Counted from the stretch's first letter, positions 19,872-28,802 are shown. The stretch: DNA of 64,000 nt from Leptolyngbya sp. 'hensonii' (GCF_001939115.1 NZ_MQTZ01000043.1:62001-126000); one strand, 5' to 3'. Numbers and translations: made by a program. Notes: generated by a model not told the origin, from the letters alone.

Positions 19872-21741
19872 CCCTGCTCCTGCTGTTGTTGTCTTAGGTC
19901 AAACCGCTGTTTCCACTGCTCGGCAACTGATGACAGTATTGCCGGGGTCCAGATTGTATGGGCTGGTGGGACGCACAACTGGCGTAGACATTCCATTTAC
20001 AGATTTTGGTACCACCCTACGAGAGCTATTTGCCATCGGCACCCCTCTGATTGGGATTTGTGCCACGGGAATTTTGATCCGGACGCTGGCTCCGCTGCTA
20101 ACAGATAAATTTCAGGAGCCACCTGTGATTGCGGTGGCTGAAGATGGCACGGTTGTCGTGCCCTTGTTGGGTGGATTACAGGGTGTGAATGATCTGGCCC
20201 GACAGATCAGCATTGCCCTGGGAACCACAGCAGCCATCACCACGACTGGCGATATTCGATTTCGCACTGCCTTGCTGGCTCCCCCCCCAGGCTATCACCT
20301 GGCTAACCCCGAGGATGCCAAGGGCTTCATCGCCGATCTGCTGGCAGGAGCAACGGTGCACCTGGAAGGAACGGCCCCCTGGTTGGAACAAAGTCGCTTG
20401 CCGATCGCACCGGAAGGCCCCCTCACCCTCCGGGTCACAACTCAGGCGGTTGCGGCTGAACCCCACTGCCTGGTCTATCACCCAGCAACACTGGCAGTGG
20501 GGTTCAGCCGCATCTCAATCTCCGAGCCGATTCCTGAGCCAGAGGCCACTGTACAGTTTTTGCGCCAGATTCTGGCCCAAGCAAGCTTAACTCCGGCTGC
20601 CCTGGCTGGAATTTTTGCCTGCGATCGAGAGATGGCGGATCCTGCCATTGAAGCGATTGCCCGTGCCTTTCAGATTCCTGCCCGCTTTCTAATGCTGCCT
20701 GCTGCCGAGGACCGGCCTCTGGCTGAACAGTTGGCCCATCTAGCTACCGGCCCCTCAGGCCAGTTGCTGATTCCAATGCACCGACAGGATGGGGTCGCCC
20801 TTGCGATCGCGGCGGCCCCTCTTCCTTTTGATCCGCAGGAGATTGGTCATTCCCGGGGACGGCTGGCGATCGTCGGAACCGGGCCTGGGGGACCACAGTG
20901 GATGTCCCCGGAAGTACGGGACCTGCTGCAAACAGCTACAGACCTGGTGGGTTATCGGTTCTACCTGGATTTAGCCGGTCCTCTACAGCCGGGTCAACAA
21001 CGGCACGAATTTGACAACCGGGAAGAACTCGATCGAGCCCGGTGGGCGCTGGATCTGGCAGCAACCGGTCGCTCGGTGGTTCTGGTTTCATCCGGAGATC
21101 CTGGGATCTATGCCATGGCAGCAGCGGTGTTCGAAGTGCTGGATCAGACGGTTAACTCGGCCTGGGAGGGGGTAGAAATTCAGGTCGCCCCCGGTATTTC
21201 CGCCATCCAGGCGGCTGCAGCTCTGGCTGGAGCCCCCATTGGCCACGATTTTTGTGCCATTTCCCTCTCCGATATCCTGAAGCCCTGGTCGGTGATTGAG
21301 CACCGAATTACTACCGCTGCGGTGGCTGATCTGGTCATTGCTTTTTACAACCCTGCTTCCAGGGAGCGGTCCTGGCAACTGACTCGAGCCCAGGAGATTC
21401 TGTTGCAACAGCGATCGCCCCAAACCCCTGTAGTCCTGGGGCGCGATCTGGGGAGACCGGGCCAATCTGTGCGGGTCGTCACCCTGGAAGCCCTGAATCC
21501 CGCAGAGGTCGATATGCGGACCCTGGTGCTGGTAGGCTCCTCCCATACCCGATTGCTATCCGACAAATATGGCAAAACCTGGGTTTATACCCCTCGCCGC
21601 TATGATCCGATCGAGGTCAAGGGTGAATGTGACGGGTTAACCAGGCCATCGCTGCAGGGATATCCGGTGCCACCTCTGCCGCTGGCAACATCGGACGACG
21701 GACCATCACCACAGGGAGACCCAGCTCACGGGCAGCTCTGA
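19864..21741 (+). CDS. cobJ: CbiG-CbiH fusion: precorrin-3B C17-methyltransferase with cobalt-precorrin-5A hydrolase-like N-terminus
   Basis: 625 residues from ATG 19864 (MSSPAPAVVV), which overlaps the cobI stop by 8 nt. Residues about 1-320 are CbiG-like (GTTGVDIPFTDFG, IGICATGILIRTLAPLL, LAGIFACDREMADPAIEAIA). Residues about 330-580 are the ring-contracting methyltransferase (LAIVGTGPGGPQWMSPE, VVLVSSGDPGIYAMAAAVFE, QVAPGISAIQAAAALAG). This fusion is common in cyanobacteria. The usual end is near YTPRRY (about residue 580); here the frame continues about 45 residues more, 125 nt of it antisense to cobK, with no earlier stop. The tail is low in recognisable structure and may be non-functional. 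Confidence 0.92.
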   Translation: MSSPAPAVVVLGQTAVSTARQLMTVLPGSRLYGLVGRTTGVDIPFTDFGTTLRELFAIGTPLIGICATGILIRTLAPLLTDKFQEPPVIAVAEDGTVVVPLLGGLQGVNDLARQISIALGTTAAITTTGDIRFRTALLAPPPGYHLANPEDAKGFIADLLAGATVHLEGTAPWLEQSRLPIAPEGPLTLRVTTQAVAAEPHCLVYHPATLAVGFSRISISEPIPEPEATVQFLRQILAQASLTPAALAGIFACDREMADPAIEAIARAFQIPARFLMLPAAEDRPLAEQLAHLATGPSGQLLIPMHRQDGVALAIAAAPLPFDPQEIGHSRGRLAIVGTGPGGPQWMSPEVRDLLQTATDLVGYRFYLDLAGPLQPGQQRHEFDNREELDRARWALDLAATGRSVVLVSSGDPGIYAMAAAVFEVLDQTVNSAWEGVEIQVAPGISAIQAAAALAGAPIGHDFCAISLSDILKPWSVIEHRITTAAVADLVIAFYNPASRERSWQLTRAQEILLQQRSPQTPVVLGRDLGRPGQSVRVVTLEALNPAEVDMRTLVLVGSSHTRLLSDKYGKTWVYTPRRYDPIEVKGECDGLTRPSLQGYPVPPLPLATSDDGPSPQGDPAHGQL

Positions 21742-22399
21742 TCTTGGCATAGGTAGCCTCTCCGCCGCTGTTTTTCGAGACCACGGTGTCAATACCATAG
21801 TGGGTCATCAGGGTTAGCTCATCCTGGAGCGAAAACGGTCCCCGATCGAAGAGCAATTCTCCTGGCGGTACCGCCGTTCCCGATAAGGGGGGATCAATCA
21901 TGCGCATCAGGAACCAGAGGGACTCCAGATGGGCAAAAGCTGCGAGCTGCTGGCGGCCTGTGGTTAAGAATACCCGTTTGGCCCGATCGGGCAAGATTGT
22001 CGCTGCTGCTTCAATCCTCTCAACGTCCAGCCAGCGATCGCCAGGGACGGGTTGCCAGGCTGGTCGGCTCAAAATCAGGTGGGGAATGCCACAGGCCGCA
22101 GCCGCAGCCGCAGCATGGTGAGAAATCTGGGCGGCAAAGGGATGGGTGGCATCAATCAACAGATCAATCTGGTGTTGCTGCAGGTAGGTAACCAGACCCT
22201 CTACGCCGCCAAAGCCACCGATCCGGACTGCACCTGCAGGGACAACAGGATGCTGGGTACGTCCGGCCAGAGACGTCATAATCTGGAGCTGTGGTAGCAA
22301 AGAAGCTTTAGCCAATAGTTCTGTTGCATCTCCCGTGCCCCCCAGAATCAGGAGCCGCAGATGATCCAGATTAATTCCAATCGTCTCGTTGGCCCCCAA
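21617..22399 (-). CDS. cobK: Precorrin-6A reductase
   Basis: 260 residues. The N-terminal NAD(P) site is LRLLILGGTGDATELLAKA; DLLIDATHPFAAQISHHAA is the family signature. Near the C-terminus, VVSKNSGGEATYAKIRAARELGLPVVMVRRP is the conserved closing segment. It reduces precorrin-6A to 6B, directly before the CobL step. The start is TTG 22399; no in-frame ATG precedes the Rossmann motif. The start overlaps the upstream DUF3288 gene by 29 nt, so the two are coupled. The 3' end overlaps the extended cobJ tail by 125 nt. Confidence 0.93.
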   Translation of the reverse strand: MGANETIGINLDHLRLLILGGTGDATELLAKASLLPQLQIMTSLAGRTQHPVVPAGAVRIGGFGGVEGLVTYLQQHQIDLLIDATHPFAAQISHHAAAAAAACGIPHLILSRPAWQPVPGDRWLDVERIEAAATILPDRAKRVFLTTGRQQLAAFAHLESLWFLMRMIDPPLSGTAVPPGELLFDRGPFSLQDELTLMTHYGIDTVVSKNSGGEATYAKIRAARELGLPVVMVRRPMLPAAEVAPDIPAAMAWLTRHIHP

Positions 22400-22664
22400 G
22401 TCCTCGATAAACCTCTCCTAAGGCATGAATCTCACGGGTTCTAGCATATAACTCAGCTTCTGTGAGTTGCCAGCGCTGTAACACATTGTCCAGGTCGCGC
22501 TGGATATCCCTGGCTCCAGGAAAATCCTGATAGCGGATGCGGAGCCGCCCTAACTCTACCAGATTGTAATCTGTGGGTTCCCCCTGGAGGAGACTATCAA
22601 CAACCTGACGATCGCGGCTCCATAACGGATGTTGTTGATCTTTGCCTTCAGAGTCTGTCGCCAT
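22371..22664 (-). CDS. DUF3288 family protein
   Basis: 97 residues, a cyanobacterial family of unknown function. The family core is DQQHPLWSRDRQVVDSLL, DYNLVELGRLRIRYQDFPGARDIQRDLDNVLQRW and ELYARTREIH. Mostly helical and charged, with no signal or membrane segment. It precedes and overlaps cobK by 29 nt, so it is cotranscribed with a B12 gene, but I know of no proven link to B12. Confidence 0.85.
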   Translation of the reverse strand: MATDSEGKDQQHPLWSRDRQVVDSLLQGEPTDYNLVELGRLRIRYQDFPGARDIQRDLDNVLQRWQLTEAELYARTREIHALGEVYRGLGGQRDDWN

Positions 22665-23012
22665 ATTGAGTCAGGGGTGATCGATCGACAGCTTTATTCT
22701 GCCTTGTATCCAAAGATTTCGTCTATCCTCTTGCGTTAACTGAAATCAGTGCTTAAGATGTTTCACTTATAAATCGTCCCTTGATCTGAAATTTTATTTC
22801 ATGTCTTTTCCAGGAAAAGCGCAAAATTTGCAGATTGTTGTGCTATTAAGTGGAGGACATTGCAGCCACTAAAAGGTCAACTTGTTGATTTTACCTATAA
22901 GAAAGTAGGGATCACCTGGAATGGCAATGAAATCCGTCATTGTTCATCTCAGTTAATCCAGTTCAGTATTATTCGAAGTCAGTTATGCGTTGTTTTGGTA
23001 GGAGTGAGGGTT
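22665..23012. other. Divergent intergenic region, no gene recognised
   Basis: 348 bases between DUF3288 and the ftsL-like gene. AT-rich, probably two promoters. An open frame upstream of 23013 joins the ftsL-like gene but lacks a ribosome site and is not conserved-looking. Confidence 0.4.
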
Positions 23013-23573
23013 ATGACTGCCGGTCTAAAATACGAATCTGATATCCGCAATCGCAAATCCAGGACCGATCGATCCTGGAATAGGCTAGCAGTAAGATCCC
23101 GAGCTAATTCAGGCATGACGCCTCGCCCACTAACCCTGTTAGAGCGGCCTTCATCGACAGTCATGCCACTAGAACGGGGCAATCCGTCCGTTAGGCGTTT
23201 GCCCAAACCTCAACCTCTGCCCCTCTGGTTGAAGTTTTTGGTGGGTGCTCAAAAAGGAATCACGGTTTTAACGCTGCCTGTTGCGGCGATCGCCCTAGCT
23301 CTCTATGCTCAAACGGTTTATACACAACAACTCTGGAACCGTGATTATCACAAGCTGGAAACCCTGAAACGGCATGAACGACAGTTAATCGCAGCCAATG
23401 AAGCCTTGAAAAACCAGCTCGCTCAACAGGCAGAACGTCCTATGACGGGCCTGGTATCCGTCACTCCAGCGAATACCATCTTCCTCAAGTCAGCGCCAAA
23501 AACTCAGCCTTCTCCAGCCAATCATCCTCCTGAAGAAACAGAACCTGAGGCTATTCGACCCATGGGCTACTAA
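23013..23573 (+). CDS. FtsL-like divisome protein
   Basis: 186 residues from ATG 23013, which follows GGAGTGAGGG. A basic N-terminal cytoplasmic region of about 85 residues leads to one membrane helix (GITVLTLPVAAIALALYAQTV, about 88-108) and a periplasmic coiled coil (LETLKRHERQLIAANEALKNQLAQQAE). The tail is Pro/Glu-rich. Size, topology and position directly before ftsI are those of FtsL, which recruits FtsW/FtsI to the division septum. FtsL sequences diverge widely, so the name rests on context and topology. The gap to ftsI is 19 bases: one operon. Confidence 0.7.
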   Translation: MTAGLKYESDIRNRKSRTDRSWNRLAVRSRANSGMTPRPLTLLERPSSTVMPLERGNPSVRRLPKPQPLPLWLKFLVGAQKGITVLTLPVAAIALALYAQTVYTQQLWNRDYHKLETLKRHERQLIAANEALKNQLAQQAERPMTGLVSVTPANTIFLKSAPKTQPSPANHPPEETEPEAIRPMGY

Positions 23574-23592
23574 TTTTGCAGTTAAATTTTTT

Positions 23593-25413
23593 ATGAGCTT
23601 CCCCCGCCCCCCTGTCTCCCCCGGCAAGCCTCGTCGCTTATCTGTTGTCAGTCAGCCACCAGCAAAGGGTTCTAGGCCACCTGCCCCTTTCTTGATTAAG
23701 GCGTCTTCTAACAGGCTGGCTCTCGTCTGGGGAATTTTGTTGCTCAGTACTCTGGGGTTGGGGTGCAATCTGTTCCGGTTACAGGTATTGCAGGCTCCCC
23801 TGTTGCTGCAACAGGCCAGACAGCAACAAATCGTTGCCCTTCGTCCTTTTGTGCCCCGACGCCAGATTGTCGATCGTCGCGGCAATGTCCTGGCTTTTGA
23901 CCAACCGGTTTATACCCTTTACGCCCATCCCAGATTGTTCAAGCAGCCCAAGTCTGAACTGGCAGATCAATTGGCTCCCATACTTGGCAAACGACCTGCT
24001 GATCTGATGACCCAGTTTAATCAGGGGCCTACAGGGGTACAGATAGAATTCTCCCTTCCAGAGGGAGCGGCCCAACAGATTGAGGCCATGGAACTGGATG
24101 GCCTGGAGCTTATCCGTCGTCAACAACGAATTTATCCCCAGCAAAATCTGGCTTCCAGTGTTCTGGGCTATGTGAACCTTGACCGTCAGGGGCAGGCGGG
24201 GGTGGAGTATAGCCAGCAAAGCTTCCTGGAACGGGTTGTGAAGGTTCTACACCTGACTCGTACTGGAAGTGGTAGCTTGATCCCCAATCAGGAGCGAACT
24301 GTGCCTTTACAGGTGGATGAGCAGCGGTTGCAGCTGACCCTGGATTTGAGGCTGCAGCGGGTCGCCCGATCGTCTCTGCAAAAACAACTGAAGCAATATC
24401 AGGCTAAACGAGGCGCTGTTATTGTGATGGATGCCATGGATGGTTCAATTCTTTCTCTGGTGGTAGAGCCCTCCTACGATCCGAATGAGTATTCCAGGTT
24501 CAATCTGGAGTTATTTAAGAATTGGGCTGTGACAGATTTGTACGAGCCCGGATCTACCTTTAAGCCTTTGAATGTGGCGATCGCCCTGGAGAGTAAGGCC
24601 ATTCAAGCAGATGATGTCTTCAATGACGAGGGCCGGATTTTCGTGGGGGGATGGCCGATTGAAGATTATGACTACTCCTCAGTGGGAGCCAGAGGTCCCC
24701 TAACTGTGACGGAAATTCTCCAGAACTCCAGCAATGTGGGCATGGTGCGGATTGTCCAACAAATGAAGCGGGAGTCCTACTATCGCTGGTTAGAGCGACT
24801 GGGCCTGGGACAGAAATCAGGCATTGATTTACCTTTTGAGATTGCTAGCCAACTGAAACCCAGAGAGCAATTTATTGCTTCACCGATTGAATCTGCTACC
24901 ACTGCTTTTGGCCAGGGATTTTCCATAACCCCCATCCAGTTGGTCCAAATGCACGCAACCCTGGCCAATGGAGGCAAACGGGTAACACCCCATGTAGTGC
25001 GGGGGTTAATTGATGCCAGCAACCAACTGCAGGAACAGCCCGATCGTGCAGGCAGCAAACGAGTCTTTTCATCACGAACAACCCGAACCGTCCTGGCTAT
25101 GATGGAGGCAGTTGTGGAGCGAGGGACTGGAAAACCAGGTCGCATTGCTGGCTATCGAATTGCAGGTAAAACAGGTACCGCTCAGAAAGCGAATTCCGCA
25201 GGTGGATATTCCAGCCATGCCAAGATCACCAGCTTTGTGAGCATCTTTCCAGTTGAGGCTCCCCGCTATGTTGTGCTGGCTGTGGTAGATGAACCGAAGG
25301 GGGACAATGCTTTTGGGGCAACAGTTGCTGCCCCAATCGTGAAGTCGGTGATTGAAACCCTAATTCCCCTGGAAGGGGTTGCCCCGGCCAAGGTGGGATC
25401 GAGTACTCGATAG
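23593..25413 (+). CDS. ftsI: Septal peptidoglycan D,D-transpeptidase (class B PBP)
   Basis: 606 residues. A short cytoplasmic tail and one membrane helix (LALVWGILLLSTLGLGCNLFRLQVL, about 38-62) precede the PBP dimerisation domain (RQIVDRRGNVLAFDQPVYTLYAHP). The transpeptidase domain has the active serine in PGSTFKPLN (SxxK), the SSN motif in QNSSNVG and the KTG motif in AGKTGTAQK. It cross-links septal peptidoglycan. It follows the ftsL-like gene by 19 bases. No PASTA domain is present, so FtsI rather than an SpoVD-like protein. Confidence 0.93.
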   Translation: MSFPRPPVSPGKPRRLSVVSQPPAKGSRPPAPFLIKASSNRLALVWGILLLSTLGLGCNLFRLQVLQAPLLLQQARQQQIVALRPFVPRRQIVDRRGNVLAFDQPVYTLYAHPRLFKQPKSELADQLAPILGKRPADLMTQFNQGPTGVQIEFSLPEGAAQQIEAMELDGLELIRRQQRIYPQQNLASSVLGYVNLDRQGQAGVEYSQQSFLERVVKVLHLTRTGSGSLIPNQERTVPLQVDEQRLQLTLDLRLQRVARSSLQKQLKQYQAKRGAVIVMDAMDGSILSLVVEPSYDPNEYSRFNLELFKNWAVTDLYEPGSTFKPLNVAIALESKAIQADDVFNDEGRIFVGGWPIEDYDYSSVGARGPLTVTEILQNSSNVGMVRIVQQMKRESYYRWLERLGLGQKSGIDLPFEIASQLKPREQFIASPIESATTAFGQGFSITPIQLVQMHATLANGGKRVTPHVVRGLIDASNQLQEQPDRAGSKRVFSSRTTRTVLAMMEAVVERGTGKPGRIAGYRIAGKTGTAQKANSAGGYSSHAKITSFVSIFPVEAPRYVVLAVVDEPKGDNAFGATVAAPIVKSVIETLIPLEGVAPAKVGSSTR

Positions 25414-25450
25414 AGACTTGCCTGCAACACCTCTATCGGACCGGCGGGGA

Positions 25451-25771
25451 TTAATAATCTAGGGTCAGCGTTTCGTACCCTTCCACCTGTAGGGAGGGGT
25501 GAATCTCTACCTTGGGGGATTGGGAAACCGGTTCTTCGGCCTGACGCATAACCTGAATCTCACGATCCAGTTGGGTAATCTGGCCATCCAGTTGGTGGAT
25601 ACGATCGACCATAATCTGCCGTCGTTCATCCAATTTCTTCAACTCCAGCTTCAACCGCTTCCGTTCTACAACCAACTTGTAAACATCCAGGCAAGCGGTA
25701 TCCTCAGATTTCTGCCGGGGCATGCTGCTGATCTTGGGACGAATTCGTCCCTGAGGTGGAAAGCGGCGCAT
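25451..25771 (-). CDS. Hypothetical coiled-coil protein
   Basis: 106 residues, family not recognised. Residues about 30-80 (LVVERKRLKLELKKLDERRQIMVDRIHQLDGQITQLDREI) form a strong coiled coil with heptad leucines; the N-terminus is basic and the C-terminus (VEGYETLTLDY) acidic. No signal peptide or membrane helix. It is convergent with ftsI, 37 bases between stops, and is followed upstream by a repeat element. Confidence 0.6.
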   Translation of the reverse strand: MRRFPPQGRIRPKISSMPRQKSEDTACLDVYKLVVERKRLKLELKKLDERRQIMVDRIHQLDGQITQLDREIQVMRQAEEPVSQSPKVEIHPSLQVEGYETLTLDY

Positions 25772-25815
25772 CAGAGAGTACCTCCTCGAAGGTGGAGTTG
25801 GATTTTACAGGTGCT

Positions 25816-25953
25816 AAGGAACGGGAATTAAATAACCTGGATTTCTTCAGCCCTCACCCCCAACCCCCAACCCCTCCCCCTCTCCCGGCGAGAGAGGGGG
25901 CAGGGGGGTGAGGGCAATCAGGAGTTTGACACTTTATTTAATTCTCATTCCTA
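25816..25953. mobile_element. MITE-like element with AT-rich ends and GC-rich hairpin core
   Basis: Imperfect terminal inverted repeats, 17 of 19 matching: AGGAACGGGAATTAAATAA (25817-25835) and the complement of the right end (25934-25952), which reads AGGAATGAGAATTAAATAA. Inside are nested inverted repeats: GCCCTCACCCCC (25850-25861) with GGGGGTGAGGGC (25904-25915), and CCCCCTCTC (25876-25884) with GAGAGGGGG (25892-25900). No coding capacity, and no clear target duplication read. The core resembles that of the 156-bp MITE family in this window, but the ends differ. Confidence 0.6.
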
Positions 25954-25999
25954 AATAGATAGATCTAATTAAACGATCGGTATCTTCAGAATACCCGGC

Positions 26000-26614
26000 T
26001 TAGCGGGAGAGCAGCTTGAATGAGTTCAAATATCCTTCCACACTCTTTACCAGATACTTCTCCTTGTCTTTACCAACGACGACGACCACCTGATAAAGAC
26101 GCTGGTTGACCAGAAAAATCCGGTTTCTGGCCTTGCGATCTCGGGGTAATTCCAACCAGATTTCCCGTCCCGGATAACCAGCCAGTGTAATCTGGCGCTC
26201 ATCTAAAATCTTGCCTTTAATACTCTCGACAAATCCATCTCGCACACCGCGAAATAGCTGTTCAACATTGGCTTCCCCTTTACTGACCTGTTGCACCAAA
26301 TTGGGGGGGAGATCAGAATAGGCCACCATGTAAGCGACAGAATCCTGTTGGCGCTCGACCACAAACATCTGGGTGTCGATCGCGCCCATCTGGGTATTCT
26401 GGGTTTGCTTACTTGCCAGAGGATCTCCTGGCATCAGAATTGTGAAGCCACCGGTTTGGGACAGAAACGATTTCCAGACGGATTTTTTTGCCTCACTGGC
26501 CTGGGCAAGAACAGTCTGGGCTGGCTGGAGTTGGTTGGCCTCAGGGGAAGCAACCGCAAATCCGCCTATCAGTACTACTGATAGGAAAGACGACACCATT
26601 ATTTCAAGCTTCAT
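26000..26614 (-). CDS. Secreted hypothetical protein
   Basis: 204 residues. The signal peptide is MKLEIMVSSFLSVVLIGGFAVA. The mature part has WKSFLSQTGGFTILMPGDP, AYMVAYSDLP, GYPGREIWLELP and a C-terminal RIFLVNQRLYQVVVVVG...FLNSF-like segment. This two-layer alpha/beta pattern (a fungal-Mog1p/PsbP-like fold is possible) is common in cyanobacterial secreted proteins of unknown role. Predicted location periplasm or thylakoid lumen. Single gene, divergent from the MFS gene. Confidence 0.65.
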   Translation of the reverse strand: MKLEIMVSSFLSVVLIGGFAVASPEANQLQPAQTVLAQASEAKKSVWKSFLSQTGGFTILMPGDPLASKQTQNTQMGAIDTQMFVVERQQDSVAYMVAYSDLPPNLVQQVSKGEANVEQLFRGVRDGFVESIKGKILDERQITLAGYPGREIWLELPRDRKARNRIFLVNQRLYQVVVVVGKDKEKYLVKSVEGYLNSFKLLSR

Positions 26615-26768
26615 AGGATAAATCCAGTCTTCAAAAGCGTACGTATGTTGTTAAGTCTTGCCCGTAGAGGCGTCAATCTTGCCTGTACAATATGGCTGAC
26701 AAAATTGAAAACGGCAATAACAGAGATGCACAATTCAGGCAATCAGTGTATCTCAGATTTTCAAAACC

Positions 26769-27974
26769 ATGGGATCCAACATGAAATCCTTAACCTCTGA
26801 TCAGGCAGTTCTATGGCGACAGGTTTGGGGGCTGGCGGCCTTGCTGGCTGCGATCGTATTCAGTTGGATGGTTTACGGGTTTTACCAGCCCCGAATTCTG
26901 GAACAATTGGGATTTTCGGGACTGGCAGCTTATCTGGGGGTAATTCAGGGGATTTTGGGAGCCGGGATTGAGCCGATCGTGGGGATTGGGTCTGACCGCA
27001 TGATGCAGCGCATCGGCAGTCGCCTGCCCCTGATTGCGGTGGGGGTGACCCTGGCCGGGATCATCTTTGTCCTGGCGTCCCTACTCCTCCAGGTTCAGGT
27101 GCCTGTAGCGATGCGCTGGCTGATTCCTGTTCTGATGACGCTCTGGGTAATTGCCATGATTATCTTCCGAGGGCCTGCGATCGCTCTGCTGATGCAGTTT
27201 GCGCCCACCTCCAAATTGCCCAGAGCCAGTTCTATCCTGGTGTTTGTTTTTGGCCTAGTGGGAGCCCTGGGACCCCTTCTGGGTTCCCTGATCCAGGCAT
27301 TGGGCACGTCCCTGACTTTTGCCCTGGGGGCAATCGTCTTGCTGGCTGGGGCGATGCTGCTCTGGTCTACCAACCTACAGACACCCCTGCCACCCATGAC
27401 ATCCGTGGGGCCGAGCCCATCTGCCTGGCAGTCTACCCTGATTTTCGGCGTTGGGGTCGGGGTCGGTTTGGAGGTTAACTTCCTCCTGCGCTGTTTTCCA
27501 ACAGTTTTACAGCCCCTGATCCGAGGGAGCAATGCAGACTATATTGCCGCTGCTATCCTTTTGGTGTCTGCCCTGGTGGCACTCCCCATAGAACGAGTTA
27601 CCCGAAAGCTGGGTTTACGGAACGCTATGCTAACGGGGTTAGGGACGATGGTTGCTCTGATGGGGGTAGCGCTTCAGACGAGTGATCCGGGTCTGGCGAT
27701 CGCCCTCACCTTAGGATTTGGGGTGGCCCTGGGGTTGCTATTCATTACCCAGATTCCCTTCACCCTGGCGCTGGTGCCTCCCACCGAGGCAGGCTGGGGA
27801 ACAGGGCTCTATTTTGGGGGCATGGGAGCAGCAACGGCTCTGGTGAGTCTGCTCCTTCAAAGTGCTTCAGCCTTCCCAAGCATGTCGGCACTGGTGGGGA
27901 GTGCGATCGGATTTTCCGCTAATGCATTGTGCATCAGTCAGGTCAGTTACTGGAAGTGCAGCGTCAGGGAATAA
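26769..27974 (+). CDS. MFS transporter
   Basis: 401 residues with about 12 hydrophobic helices and short loops. The loop after helix 2 (GSDRMMQRIGSR) holds the MFS signature GxxxDRxGRR in a looser form. Two six-helix halves are joined near residue 205 (TNLQTPLPPMTSVGPSPSAWQST). Substrate cannot be read. Start ATG 26769, or ATG 26781 (MKSLTSDQ). The stop is two bases from tRNA-Gln, which is on the opposite strand. Confidence 0.8.
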   Translation: MGSNMKSLTSDQAVLWRQVWGLAALLAAIVFSWMVYGFYQPRILEQLGFSGLAAYLGVIQGILGAGIEPIVGIGSDRMMQRIGSRLPLIAVGVTLAGIIFVLASLLLQVQVPVAMRWLIPVLMTLWVIAMIIFRGPAIALLMQFAPTSKLPRASSILVFVFGLVGALGPLLGSLIQALGTSLTFALGAIVLLAGAMLLWSTNLQTPLPPMTSVGPSPSAWQSTLIFGVGVGVGLEVNFLLRCFPTVLQPLIRGSNADYIAAAILLVSALVALPIERVTRKLGLRNAMLTGLGTMVALMGVALQTSDPGLAIALTLGFGVALGLLFITQIPFTLALVPPTEAGWGTGLYFGGMGAATALVSLLLQSASAFPSMSALVGSAIGFSANALCISQVSYWKCSVRE

Positions 27975-27975
27975 A

Positions 27976-28047
27976 CTGGGGCGCTAGGGTTCGAACCTAG
28001 GAATGGCGGGACCAAAACCCGCTGCCTTACCACTTGGCTACGCCCCA
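27976..28047 (-). tRNA. tRNA-Gln (anticodon TTG)
   Basis: 72 nt. Acceptor stem TGGGGCG (5' end at 28047) pairs with CGCCCCA; discriminator G. Anticodon stem GCGGG/CCCGC with loop TTTTGGT gives anticodon TTG. T-arm CCTAGGTTCGAACCCTAGC-like with the invariant GTTCGAA. CCA is not encoded. Confidence 0.96.
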
Positions 28048-28116
28048 TTGGTAGACCTCAACTATATTAGCAATTATCCGCCGGGGTGTGTCAAGCCCTA
28101 CAAAATTGAAATCTCT

Positions 28117-28770
28117 CTATTCGCCGTAGAGGTGTTGGCCCAGGCTATTAGCCAGTTTCTCCGCGATCGCTTCTACCCAATTCTCATCCTGCTGGGTATA
28201 ACTACGGGGCGCATTGGCCCCTAGAATGAGGACCCCTTCCCCCCCAATGGGCTGACAAATCACGCCCTGGGTATTCTCGGGCAGATAGTTAAACTCGATG
28301 CGCCCCGGATAGACCTTCAGGTCAACCAGATAGACGGGCTTCTGCTGGGTCAGCACCCGCTGCAGAATCGGCCCCGGCTGCACCTCTGGGACTGGCCCCA
28401 GAATACCCCGTCGCAGCAGCACCTGTCCTCCATACCAGACTACCAATGAGCGGGTTGCTGTGTTGGTTAGAAGGATCCGCGAGGCCCAGGCCAATTCTAT
28501 CTTCACCACCTCTGGCAGGTCAGATGCTAGTTCAAACCCTTCTTCTCCGGTCAGAAGCACCACATCTGGAGAGCGGGGCTGCACCCGTTCCCAGAGCAAG
28601 CCAGTCAAGATCAGCAGGGCGCTGAGGATCACACCCAGAGCATCCGATCGAGCCTGAGAATCGGTTAATTCGGCTGTCCATAATCGGTTCAACAACAACA
28701 ACCCGGCAGCCAAGCCCCCAGCCACCAGGGGTAAACGCCGCAGGACCTGATTTCGATCGGGTTTCGCCAT
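28117..28770 (-). CDS. Cofactor assembly of complex C subunit B, CCB2/CCB4-like
   Basis: 217 residues from ATG 28770 (MAKPDRN). Two membrane helices lie near residues 12-28 (LPLVAGGLAAGLLLLNRL) and 45-62 (ALGVILSALLILTGLLW). A soluble GAF-like domain follows, ending GGEGVLILGANAPRSYTQQDENWVEAIAEKLANSLG. This is the cyanobacterial/plastid CCB2/CCB4 family, needed with CCB1 to attach haem c(i) to cytochrome b6. It matches the CCB1-like gene at 2458-2985. A MITE is inserted about 30 bases upstream of its start and may affect its promoter. Confidence 0.75.
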   Translation of the reverse strand: MAKPDRNQVLRRLPLVAGGLAAGLLLLNRLWTAELTDSQARSDALGVILSALLILTGLLWERVQPRSPDVVLLTGEEGFELASDLPEVVKIELAWASRILLTNTATRSLVVWYGGQVLLRRGILGPVPEVQPGPILQRVLTQQKPVYLVDLKVYPGRIEFNYLPENTQGVICQPIGGEGVLILGANAPRSYTQQDENWVEAIAEKLANSLGQHLYGE

Positions 28771-28802
28771 AACAATCCTGCAAAATTCAACCTGTATCCT
28801 CC

